This document shows positions 44,794-54,059 of a DNA stretch of 64,000 nucleotides, piece by piece. The position numbers were made by a program, and so were the translations under genes. Numbering within the stretch: the first letter of the stretch is position 1; the number at the start of each line of letters is the position of its first letter. The notes under the pieces were generated by a model. The model searched no databases. It was not told where the DNA came from and was given only the letters and a program-made list of their open reading frames with translations. This DNA comes from Symbiodinium natans. Its lineage: Eukaryota; Sar; Dinophyceae; Suessiales; Symbiodiniaceae. The DNA lies in the NCBI GenBank assembly GCA_905221605.1, contig CAJNDS010002637.1, positions 62,001-126,000 of the forward strand, in the 5' to 3' direction.

Positions 44794-47664
44794 GTTCCCT
44801 TCAACTTCGGCCACACCGTGGCCGAGATGGCGGCCTCACAGGGTCTCGGCTGGGGTGACTGCGGCTCGCGTGTTCCAGTGCAGGTGAGGGGGGGGGGGTC
44901 GAACCTGAATGGTGACAGCGGCCGGCATGACTTCCATCTTGAACTTAACGTGAGCAGGACTGCCTGGGCTGGGAAATCTCAAACACAACTGGATGCCCTC
45001 TCATGTGCCCCATGACATTGAAAAAGACTTGCCGACGTTATCCTTTCTGTCCGGGGGCAAACTTGATGTCACACGGTCTTGATAGTCCTTTTCCCGATAG
45101 GTACACGCCGCCCAAGCTCTGGCCCACAGAGCTAGCAAGCCAGTACTTCGGCGGCAATCGTGCCTCGGCCGCAAAGTTTAAGTTAGGTGTAGAGTGCAGA
45201 GAGTGTCGAAGAGATTCACGGAGATCGGAAGAGTGTAGATTCAGTGTAGACTCCAGTGTAGACTCCAGTGTAGACTTCAGAGTCGACTTCAGTAAAGAGA
45301 AGAGTGTCGAAGAGCTCTAAGGGCTCATTGGGTCCTTGGTTCCTTTTGAGGAACCTCTTTCGGCATCCTCCGGGATCCTTTGGAGCGCCTGGTCTCTCAA
45401 TTTCGTGGCGCCTTCAGGCCGGCAGGGTCACCACACGAGAGCACCGCACATGGACTTGTGCCCTCCCCCTTAACTCATGCTCTGCACATGCTCGCACATC
45501 TCGGAAGTGAAAGGATGCAGCACCCGGAGCTTGGCTGCGACGTCAATGCTGGGGTCAAGTTGCTTGGCATCACTTGGCTGTCAGGAAGTCACCGGGGCTT
45601 TGTGAATCGTGCATAGTGATGGTTTGACTTACCACTTCTGCATGGTCAGGATGATGATGCAGAGCTACCTGACAGCTTTGGAATCTGGAGAGCCCTATGT
45701 TGAGAACTGCAACTACCTGCCGCAGGTGCCTTGATCACAGAGATTGAACGTGTGCTGTGCTCTCACCGAATCATGTAAGGGCTCAGTGTGCTCGTACTAC
45801 GTAGAAGCGGTGCGGTGCGCATCCCTTTGCAGCCACCGGTCGACCACTCCAACAACTAAGTAATTGTTTCGAGGAATCAGGTCGGTATCCTGTATCTTCT
45901 GAATGCGGAGCATCCCCCACCCGCTCATGCGCACAACATTTCCTGACCCCAAAAACACGAGCTTTTTGGCGGCGTTTGTCAGCGTTCAACAGCGAAGTTT
46001 TGCAGTCCTTGGAATGCAGCGCTTGGAGGTTTTTGGCTGACTCAGGGTCTGAAGAGCGATCACGAACAGTTTCTCGTCAAGGCATACTTTGGGGTCAGAT
46101 TGCAGCTGGTTGTCCAAACTCCTGCCGTCGACTCGGGTCCATGTTATTCCCCCGACTGGCGCAGTATGCACACCACTAGTCGCTAGTCTACCCGAAGGGC
46201 GAGAGGAGCAGTAAAGACCTTCCAACCCAACTCTTTGAGGCTGACTTCTTCGATGGCCCTTTGGGTGCTCAGACGGCCATCGACAACAGAAAGTTTCCGC
46301 TCTCAATGAACCAGCGCCTTGGTGCAACATCCGGCCTGTCGGACATATGCTTTTCATGTGAGGTCGGAACATAGGGCAAGGAAAGCAACTTTGGCAGCCG
46401 GCAACCTTCCCAAGAATTGGAGCCAGATTGATCTCTAGCTCAAAAGGTTGAGGTGTACATGTGGGACTTGAGCTCCACGCAGCAACTGTTGATGTGCATC
46501 CGGCTACAAAGAAACGTGAACACACCGACGTAAAGCATCAGTGACGAAAACCAAACCTTGTATTTTTATGGGTAAAACGCCCGCCCGTGTTTCTCCCGTC
46601 TCGCGTCTCCAGAGCCCGGGTGGGTGTGAGCACGCACGAAGAATCAGTGCCCGACAGATCCGTATTCCTCAGCTCCTGTCCCCCCACACATCAAACAATC
46701 AAACAGGTCGAGGGTTTAGATGGGCTAGCTCAGCCCACGCGAGGGCTGGGAGAAGCCTAAGCTGGATAGTAGCTATCGCGCAGCATGAAAGTGAACACTA
46801 TGGTTAAAAGATGTTAAAAGTTAAAGCAGTCAAGAGCACATCGCATCGACTGCATGCACGACCTCGGAGCCCGGCCGAGAGCTGCGCATAGGAAATACTG
46901 AGTGAACCTCGACACGCGCGCGGAAGACCAAGAACCCGGGAAAAGCGTGGGAGTCCCAAAAATGGGCGCCTGGAAGATACCCTACCCCAGTGTCATTTCC
47001 TCATCGATACTCGTAGCCTTAGAACTTGACACATGACCGATGTGGTGAAGTCAGGGAAGAACTTTAACGGATGTCTCACATCTAGCATCTGGAATCTGGA
47101 AATGCCTGGATGTGTCTGAAGTTTGAGAAGACAATGGACGCGCTGCTCTGAACCGACGAGGTTCTTTACGCAGCACGGTGTCTCCACGATGCATATCGAC
47201 GCGAGTGAGGCATGGGTAGTGGCCAATCCGCTGTCCGATGGTTCTTGGATTGTTCTTGGATTGTTCTTGGATTGTTCCTTGATGGTTCCTTGATGGTTCC
47301 TTGGTGGTTCCGGTGGTTCCTTTCTTTGTGGTTCCCTGGTTGTGCCGCCTTAAGACACGTTGGCGCAGATCGACCATGTCTCGGGGTGCGACGACGTGTG
47401 GGTGGGAGACCTGGACGAGGAGGCCAAGAGTTTGGTCTTCAAGGCAGGCCACCTTCACATTTCTATGTAATGATCCAATGCTGAGATGTGATCCACTTGA
47501 AGAGTTGAGAGGTGTACGAGCGCGACTTCGATCTGATTTGCCGAGAGTTTGGGCACTGTCACTTTGGAGAGGCAACCTGCCTGAGGGGTGTGCCCGGAAT
47601 GTGCCCGGAACAGCTCTTCTATTGGGACGAGCACACGAAGATGTATGTGCCAAGGCATGCGTGA
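44794..47664 (+). CDS. Unrecognised multi-exon cysteine-rich protein
   Basis: Predicted exons, each opening with G after AG unless noted: 44794-44883 (VPFNFGHTVAEMAASQ... SRVPVQ), 44958-45175 (DCLGWEISNTTGCPLMC ... NRASAAK), 45650-45725 (MMMQSYLTALESGEPYVENC), 46240-46362 (ADFFDGPLGAQTAIDNRKF), 46447-46515 (VEVYMWDLSSTQQLL), 47161-47240 (HGVSTMHIDASEAWVV), 47355-47443 (AQIDHVSGCDDVWVGDLDEE), 47512-47664 (VYERDFDLICREFGHCHFGE to YWDEHTKMYVPRHA, stop). Joins keep frame, except that an exon may be missing between 46,515 and 47,161. The last intron (47,444-47,511) is GC-AG, and the acceptor at 47,354 is the only one not followed by G. Many Cys suggest a secreted protein, but no signal peptide was found because the start is missing. 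I do not recognise the family. Minus-strand frames overlapping it are shadows. Confidence 0.6.
45222..45305. repeat. 12-bp imperfect repeat
   Basis: gtgtagactcca-like units repeat about five times with drift into gtcgacttcagt. Lies in intron 45,176-45,649 of the Cys-rich gene. Confidence 0.6.
47242..47330. repeat. 11-bp repeats attgttcttgg and ttccttgatgg
   Basis: Two related short tandem arrays follow each other and fill most of the predicted 114-bp intron 47,241-47,354. Confidence 0.8.
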
Positions 47665-47754
47665 GGCGGTGAGGGAAAAAATGTCCGGGCGCTGTCGAGT
47701 GGATTGTGGCAAATGAATGCAGAGAAAGTAGTTTCAGACGTCGTGCCGAGTTCC

Positions 47755-47850
47755 ATTGCCAGATATTTCTTGCACGCCCAGCGTGGACTGTGAATTTGCG
47801 GAATGGGCGGCCAGATCCCAAATAGCAATTCAGGAGAACGTCACATGCGT
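47755..47850 (+). CDS. TSR opening exon
   Basis: The frame reads CTPSVDCEFAEWAARSQIA followed by QENVTCVP. D-C-E-F-x-E-W is a TSR opening in which the second Trp and CSxxC core are not evident. It starts within 100 bp of the stop codon of the Cys-rich gene. Confidence 0.4.
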
Positions 47851-48058
47851 CCCTACTATGTTTTGCAATGTAACAGTCTTGAAGAGATTGCACGCCACTT
47901 TCCCTTCGGCACATGCTTTGCGCCATTCTTAGGCCTGGAGCGCTTGCACGCAGGAGTGCGATGGCGTGAAGCGGAGGCGACCTGAAGCCCTGTAATGCCC
48001 ATAATGAAGAAGAAAGGAACGAGCACGAAGACGCAGGCAGACTTAGAAGACGACTGCT

Positions 48059-48697
48059 GTGCATTCGTCTGACTCGTGGGTTGTGTGGTTCAATTGTATC
48101 GCTACAGCCCGCCTCGGCCAGGGCCCCAGAGAAGCAATCAAAGCTCATGTCTGCGAAGGGGGGCGGGGGGGAGGGGAGGGGAATGTCCCGAAAGGTTCAA
48201 CTAGGGGGTTCCCCATCCAAATTTCCCTACTGTGTGGGTTCGTGCGTGTATCTGCGAAGGGTTTATTGAAGGTGCTCCGGATGTCTCCGCGCACTTTCCT
48301 TGGTGGGTTCCTTGCAGGGGTCGGGGCCCCCTTCCGCTTTCAAAAAAAACAACAAAGCCGGCTCTTGATGTCGCTGGAAGGCCACGTGAAATCTCCAGGG
48401 GCAGGGGGTTTTCTGAGGATATCCGATCCAGGAGCGGGAGTTCGAAGACTCCCATGGGTCCGTAGCAGATCCCAACTCCACAGGTCCCGAAGGAGGGTCC
48501 TGATCTTGCTTGAGGCTACCGAGTGCCTAGGACTTCTCCAGGCTGTAGAAGGCACTCAGGGGGCTTGTTGCAGTCTTTTCCCCGACCACCCCGACTGGCT
48601 GCGCCCAGCTGGCCGCATGTTTGATGGTGAGAGAGGCGAGGACGAAGAAGACACGGCCAAGAACATGTTTTCAGTATTGGAAGCGTGGCAGTTCTGA
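48059..48697 (+). CDS. Open frame of 212 codons, uncertain
   Basis: A frame from 48,059 to 48,697 stays open, ending with DEEDTAKNMFSVLEAWQF. It crosses a G-run and an A-run (48,160 and 48,345) and has a Gly/Arg-rich composition. No motif recognised and no start context. It could be partly intronic, so treat as a weak gene call. Confidence 0.25.
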   Translation: MHSSDSWVVWFNCIATARLGQGPREAIKAHVCEGGRGGGEGNVPKGSTRGFPIQISLLCGFVRVSAKGLLKVLRMSPRTFLGGFLAGVGAPFRFQKKQQSRLLMSLEGHVKSPGAGGFLRISDPGAGVRRLPWVRSRSQLHRSRRRVLILLEATECLGLLQAVEGTQGACCSLFPDHPDWLRPAGRMFDGERGEDEEDTAKNMFSVLEAWQF

Positions 48698-48778
48698 AAC
48701 CAGGTCTCGCCAGATCGCTGTGCAAGGCGCAGGACCATGGCGCGACGCAAACCGAAGTGAGTGTCGGTTACCGTCGGT

Positions 48779-48880
48779 GACTGTCTTGTGAGTGAGTGGA
48801 GTTGCAGTGTTGGGTCATGGCTTCCAGAAGCCGTTTTGGCAGCGACAAGATTCAGAAGTTAGAAGCCCAGGAGACGGTGC
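48779..48880 (+). CDS. TSR opening exon
   Basis: The frame reads DCLVSEWSCSVGSWLPEAV and then FRSSEAQE. DCLVSEWS-CS is a TSR opening with shortened spacing to the core. Downstream, a Cys-rich frame near 48,975-49,020 (TSCSPCAAPRNYPC) may be part of the same protein. Confidence 0.45.
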
Positions 48881-49329
48881 GTACTGCTTGGGCCCCGTGC
48901 ACCAGCCGTTGACCAAGATCATGTCCAACATCCAACAAAGAAAGAGTTTACCAGTAGAACGAGAACACCAGCATTACACCAGCTGCTCACCTTGTGCTGC
49001 ACCTAGGAATTACCCCTGCTCGACAGACAAAGGGCTTCTGGAGTTCAACAGCCCGGCTCTGTGCCCTCCCAGAGCCTGAGGGTCCCTTGAAAGCCGAGCG
49101 AAGTGTCAAGCAGGGCGTCAAGCACAGGTACTTGCACCTTGACAACCTGCAATCCAAGAACGTGCAGCTGGGTCAGGCAAATTGAAGAAAGGGCAGAGCG
49201 CAGCCATGTGTAGTATTGTGTAGTTGTGGCTTAAGGGGCCTTTTGGGGGACGTGTAGGGCAAAGAGATCCAAGAGACCAGAGGCGGAGCTGACCTACGCA
49301 GGCGTCACCAAAATGCCAGGCCTTGCGTG

Positions 49330-49450
49330 GCTTTGGGGCTTTGGGGCTTTGGGGCTTTGGGGCTTTGGGGCTTTGGGGCTTTGGGGCTTTGGGGATCTGA
49401 GGGCTTTTGTCTCAGAGTCTCAGAGTCTCAGAGTCTCAGAGTCTCAGAGT
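49330..49450. repeat. Adjacent 9-bp and 8-bp arrays
   Basis: ctttggggc repeats about seven times (49,330-49,394), then tctcagag about five times (49,408-49,449). Open frames through them are by-products. Confidence 0.9.
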
Positions 49451-49659
49451 GTCCAGGAGACGAAGCTCCCGTGAATCTCGTCGTCACAGCACTGAGCCGA
49501 TCCCAGGGCTTGCGCCGTGGCCTCAAGAAGTCCTGGCCAGCTGTATCCAGCTGGCTTCCAACAATACAGGAGCGAGAGAGGGCTTCCAACAATTTCATAT
49601 GCGTCTGGAAGCGTGTTGCATCTGCTTATGTTTAGCGATCGCTGCCTTTTGTTTTAGGT

Positions 49660-51430
49660 GAAGAATCGACGGGCTTGTACGGGCACACTGGCAGTATTGA
49701 CTTTGAAGCAGGCCGGCACCTTAGCGTGATGTCTCTAATGAGCGGCCATGCTGAAACAAACGTTGGATGCGGCAGGTTCCGAAATTGAGGTGCAGTTCAT
49801 CACCATGAGGCTCCCCCCCCCCGCCCATGCGAGCGATGTCGGGTAGAGGGTAATGATTCGTTTTGCATGTGGGCAGTTGCGTGAGGCAACAGGACCAGCA
49901 AGAGGTGAAAGCCAAGATGCTGATGATAAAGCCAGCTTCTCAGCAACGCTTCTTCCCAAAGATAGACACTTTCATAGGTGAAGCCTGTGCCCCCAAATCG
50001 GAGTCTGTGAGTGTAGGCGCTGTTAAGCCACTAGAATGCTTCTGATGGCTTGAACGCTGGTGGAAAGACCTTCTTCTTGCCTGTGGCTAAGATTCTTTGA
50101 CATCGCGGATGGTGCCACATTGGAGGCATGTAGTGGACCATGCCACCTTGGCCTTCCTTGCAAGGGGTTTCGCTATGATCTATTGTTTTTCGAGGCATGC
50201 CTCTAGAATGCCTTGCAATACGTGTCTGTCATTTTTTCAACTGTCTTCGTATATCAATAGCTAAAGGAGCGTCGAATCGTTTAAAAGAAAACGTGTCGTT
50301 GACGTCAACTTCATTGAGTACATGAAGAAACTGTAGGGCTTTGCTGTCGCCGGCGCATAAACTTTCCCACCAATCAGAGTTTCTTTGCTTCATCAAGATT
50401 ATTCATTTCCGTGCGGTTGATTCCGTACTTAGTTCCCTTTGCTGCTTTGTGTATTCTGCTTTCATTTCTTACTGCTATGTGTCGTCTAGTTTGTCTTATC
50501 CTTAAATTGTGCCTCCCCGTGTTCGTGTCTCATTCTGGGTTCGCACCCTTCGCATAATCCGCTTCCGTTCCCTCTCGCTTGCACTATTGATGCATTGTTC
50601 CCCCATTGCTTCAACCTCTTTATAGCTTCTTCATCTGAACCGAATTGACGACTAGCAACGCAAACAATAGGTCAATAGGACTTCCAGTAGGTGACTAGAT
50701 TTGCATTGTCGTGCAGCATCCGATCTGCTTTTATTAAAAAAACAACTGAATAAGCAGCCCGAATTCAATTCACACCATATTCAGTCGCGTTCAGTGGTCA
50801 CCAACAAGGATTGCTTTATGATTTTCGGTGAGCACCATGATGGGACACTTGTTGGACTTCAATGCGGGTAAACAGTGAACGTCTATCCCTAAACTTTATT
50901 CTCGCGGTTGTACTACCTCATTTTCTTATCTGTTAGTGGCTCGGTGATGCTCCTGTCGGTTTTCTGGCAGCGGGTGTGGAGTAGCTTTTCTTGCTCGGGG
51001 TTTTCAGGTGCTGGGGTTCTTCTGATGGTCTTTTTGGTAGGGGTAGTTCTGACGGTGAGAAAGTTGACATGGCAATAGCTAACCACTCATCCGTGCTTTT
51101 TTCGGCATGCTTTAAGCATGTAGCGGGCGCCAGAGGCGAGCCGCCTTAGCCGAAAGCTGGCAATGCAGGCCCCAGATGGCAATGAAGCATTCTTGAGCTA
51201 CGAGTCCCAGCTACGGCCTCAAGTCTGCAGCGATCAACACGTCCGTCACGTGCGTAGCCAGCTGGCTTGAGTCTTCGCAGGCTATCTTCAGACACTTCCG
51301 AAGATGGCACATTAGTGGTGACGTCTCAGATGCCTGGATCGAATCCGCCGAAGGAGAGGCTTCTAGTAACTCCAGTGTTTGCGCGACAGCATGAGCTCAT
51401 GTGGGCAGGATCCAATGAGCGCAAGCCCTC
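49660..51430. other. Gene-poor stretch, A+T-richer in the middle
   Basis: About 1.8 kb with no supported exon. From about 50,090 to 51,060 the sequence is visibly richer in A and T than its surroundings, with almost no open frame over 60 codons. It may be a spacer between transcription units. Confidence 0.5.
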
Positions 51431-51439
51431 AACAAGAGA

Positions 51440-51800
51440 TGCATGCAGCGGCCATTTTGTGGAAGGCGCCCTGTGCCCGTCAAATGCGTCCGGATGGACG
51501 TTGTGGTTCAGCGTGATGCCTTTGCATCTTGCGGGGGTCTTCAGGATAGCAGCCGCGCCAGCATCAAATTCAGGACGCGGCCTGGATTCCGTGCTGCTCT
51601 TGGACGAGTGGAGAAGACGCGAGAAAACGGAGCATGTGCCGGCAGCTGCCATGTGGCCGTAGACCGAGGCAAAGGTCTCTTCTTTTCAGCCAAAGCTTGC
51701 TGGAGGGGTGACTGTTTGCAGCCGAGATGTACATCGCCCGTGGTCCTTGGAGTCCTAGCAGTTGCAACGTGCCTTCAATTGATCATCTTGAGGCCTGGTA
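51440..51800 (+). CDS. Possible Cys-rich exon(s)
   Basis: A frame of over 100 codons with FRTRPGFRAALGRVEKTREN, GACAGSCHVAV and LQPRC pieces. It lies just before a firm TSR, but the motif order is not that of a TSR. A minus-strand frame overlaps. Uncertain. Confidence 0.25.
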
Positions 51801-51933
51801 AGTGCCTGCGGACGTGGTGAAGACTCAGTCGATTGCGCATTTACCCCGGACATCCTTATTCTTTGTGGACATGATCTGTCCATTTTGCATGCCTCATCGT
51901 GCCTCACCGTGCCTCACCGTGCCTCACCACGAG

Positions 51934-52035
51934 GTCATGGACGAGTGGCAGAGTTGGGCTCCTTGCTCTGTCAGCTGTGGCCGAGGGCAGCGGGCTGCGG
52001 TCTTAGCAGTCTTGCACAGCACTGAGACAGCATGC
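51934..52035 (+). CDS. TSR core exon
   Basis: The frame reads MDEWQSWAPCSVSCGRGQRA. WQSWAPCSVSCGRGQR is a textbook TSR start and core. An upstream run of gcctcaccgt repeats (51,896-51,926) precedes it. Confidence 0.75.
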
Positions 52036-52234
52036 TGGTCAAATCATTGGTAAAAACAACACATGATTCCACGAGGTCCGGACGCGAAAGGTGAGGACCA
52101 TGAATTCACATGGTGGTCGCCCATGCAAGAAGCTGAGAGTTGGGTGACCACAAGATTGTGCATCCTTGCTGGCCTCTCTCGCGAACCACTGTCGACACCT
52201 TAAGGTCACGTTGATCTGTCTGCCACGCACCCAC

Positions 52235-52335
52235 CGAGTTTTGGGTCACGAGCCGTCAGCTGCAGCACGGCTTGCAACAAAATCTCAGGCAACCGAAGGT
52301 TGCGAGATGACCCCATGTGCGGAGGCTTGATTAGA
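52235..52335 (+). CDS. TSR core and turn
   Basis: The frame reads SCSTACNKISGNRRLRDDPM and CGG. CSTAC, the basic strand NRRLR and the following C-G-G fit a TSR. Its frame runs into a region with long G and GAA runs, so the end of the exon must lie before about 52,380. Confidence 0.6.
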
Positions 52336-52434
52336 CTGTGCTCCTTTCTGTTCCCTGCTCTAAGGCGGAGCGACACCGAGCGAGGGAGACGGAGAGAAAG
52401 GGAGAGAGCGAGCGTCGGGGGAACGCATCGCGCT

Positions 52435-52462
52435 GGGGGGGGGGGGGGGGGGGGGGGGGGGG
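52435..52462. repeat. Run of 28 G
   Basis: Uninterrupted G homopolymer in the predicted intron after the TSR at 52.3 kb; its length may be unreliable in sequencing. Confidence 0.95.
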
Positions 52463-52542
52463 AATTTTCACCACAAGACTGCACCGCAAGGACTGGGTGC
52501 GCCCGCGCGCGCGGGGGGTTCCTCGGACCCCTCAAGCCCCGT

Positions 52543-52640
52543 AGAAGAAGAAGAAGAAGAAGAAGAAGAAGAAGAAGAAGAAGAAGAAGAAGAAGAAGAA
52601 GAAGAAGAAGAAGAAGAAGAAGAAGAAGAAGAAGAAGAAG
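52543..52640. repeat. (GAA)n array, about 33 units
   Basis: Perfect GAA/TTC trinucleotide array of 98 bp. In translation it gives runs of Arg, Lys, Glu or, on the other strand, Ser, Phe; these frames are not genes. Long GAA arrays can form triplex DNA. Confidence 0.95.
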
Positions 52641-52828
52641 GAGAGTGTCTCAAATCTCAAATGACGCGGGGATCTCCCCTTGCCCCAAGAAACAAAAGAG
52701 ACAAAGACCTGCCATCCCTGCCAAATCCATACCTCGTGGATCACGTTGAGATGGTGGTGGTGGTCGTGCTTGCTCAAAGACGCAAATGGCGGCGTGACAG
52801 TTGCCGCCCTTGCTGTTGCAGAGGGTAG

Positions 52829-53090
52829 CTTGTGTGTGCAGGCCTGCCAAGCGCAGGACTGCGAATGGTCGCAGTGGTCTGCGGGGCACTCAGAACTAGA
52901 GGAGCTGGCAGTACTCGACTATGCTAACGGCGCTTTGCGATAGTTGCAGATGCCTGATGGAGAGTTTGTTACCACCCCTGATTCAGGACTGGGGCGCCTG
53001 CGACAAGTGCGGAGGGCAGATGAAGCGATTCCGAAACGTGATCAGACCGTGGGATCCCCAACCGCCAGTATTGTCAGCTGACGTGCCATG
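52829..53090 (+). CDS. TSR over two exons
   Basis: After gtgtgtgcag the exon at about 52,840 reads ACQAQDCEWSQWSAG. The next frame, at 52,976-53,045, reads IQDWGACDKCGGQMKRFRNV followed by IRPWDPQPP. Together they give DCEWSQW plus W-G-A-CDKCGGQMKRFR, a full TSR start, core and basic strand. The join is not fixed to the base. Confidence 0.65.
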
Positions 53091-53121
53091 TTGTGTTGTT
53101 CCGGACAGTGCCGCCACCTTG

Positions 53122-53158
53122 TGCCTTCAAGCTGGTGCGGGACACCAGCTTGAAGGCA
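53122..53158. repeat. Perfect 16-bp hairpin
   Basis: tgccttcaagctggtg and its exact reverse complement flank the 5-nt loop cggga. A degenerate copy of the same region starts about 53 bp later (caccttgtgcctgaaagc...). Confidence 0.85.
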
Positions 53159-53869
53159 GATTGGGCCCACCTTGTGCCTGAAAGCTACTGTGGGACACCA
53201 GCCCGCAGCCCTTGAATCTGGAATCCGGGGGGTCGACTTTAAAATCGCGTAACAGTCTAGTACCGATGGGCCCGCCCAACTTTTGTCCGCACACTGATAT
53301 CGAGGGTGGTTCTAGGGGGCCTGTCACGGAAGTGCTAGCAACGCTGTCCTTCACATTTTTGGAGCCTGTGACCAGCCAGATGCAGGAAACCTCTCCAAAT
53401 GCCAATAAGCAAAGCAAAAGCACAACAATTTACGAGTAAAAAACCCAGACGATCGGAGATGCCCGTGAAGAAGCGTTGGAAGCCACAGGTCCCAGTGCGG
53501 CGGCCATGGCTGTGCGTCCAGCACTCGGATGCACGAGCTCGGGTGTCCATGCGCAGACAGCAGTGCAAGGGCGGCGGCGGCGGAGGAAACCACCAGCTGC
53601 CCTCGAAAGTGCCGTCTCCTCAGTTTCGCCCCAGTGAGAAACATTAGCAACACACCGGTCCGGCTCAGCGACTTGTCACACTCGTGCTGCCAAACATCAG
53701 AGAGGTCATGAGCTAAGCTACTGTACCTGGGGTGCCAGCCTCGGAAGTCGCGTTTTTCCGAAGATGCAAAGAGAGAGTGCTACGAGAGCAAGAGACTAAA
53801 AGATGAAAAGAGAAGGAGTAAACTCCGACTGGAGCACCGTGTGGCCATTGCAGTCATTGCAGTCATTGC

Positions 53870-54050
53870 AGGTGATTGGAGGCCATACGGCGAGTGCACC
53901 TCGACCTGTGGCCACGGCACGAGCCCTGGACGTTTGCGTTTGCGATCACTGTCTTCGCTTCTCAGTATTTCTCAGTGCTGTCCAGTGTCGGGTCTTGGAG
54001 GCATCAAGAAGCGTACCCGAATGCTGAAAATCGTGGATGCCCGCTGCTGA
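53870..54050 (+). CDS. TSR core exon and possible continuation
   Basis: After cattgcag the exon reads GDWRPYGECTSTCGHG, a clear TSR start and core. At 53,990-54,050 the frame GLGGIKKRTRMLKIVDARC looks like the basic strand of the same module after an intron. Confidence 0.65.
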
Positions 54051-54059
54051 GCTGCTTTG

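Noticed and set aside
47212-47484. Hydrophobic plus-strand frame of 90 codons
   Set aside because: Its Trp/Leu/Phe-rich part is the translated 11-bp repeat of an intron; the real exon is in another frame.
47051-48148. Minus-strand open frame of 365 codons
   Set aside because: It overlaps several plus-strand exons of the Cys-rich gene that join in frame, and its composition (Ser/Arg/His-rich, no motif) is that of a shadow.
52300-52889. Poly-Arg, poly-Ser and poly-Phe frames
   Set aside because: By-products of the (GAA)n array and G-run.
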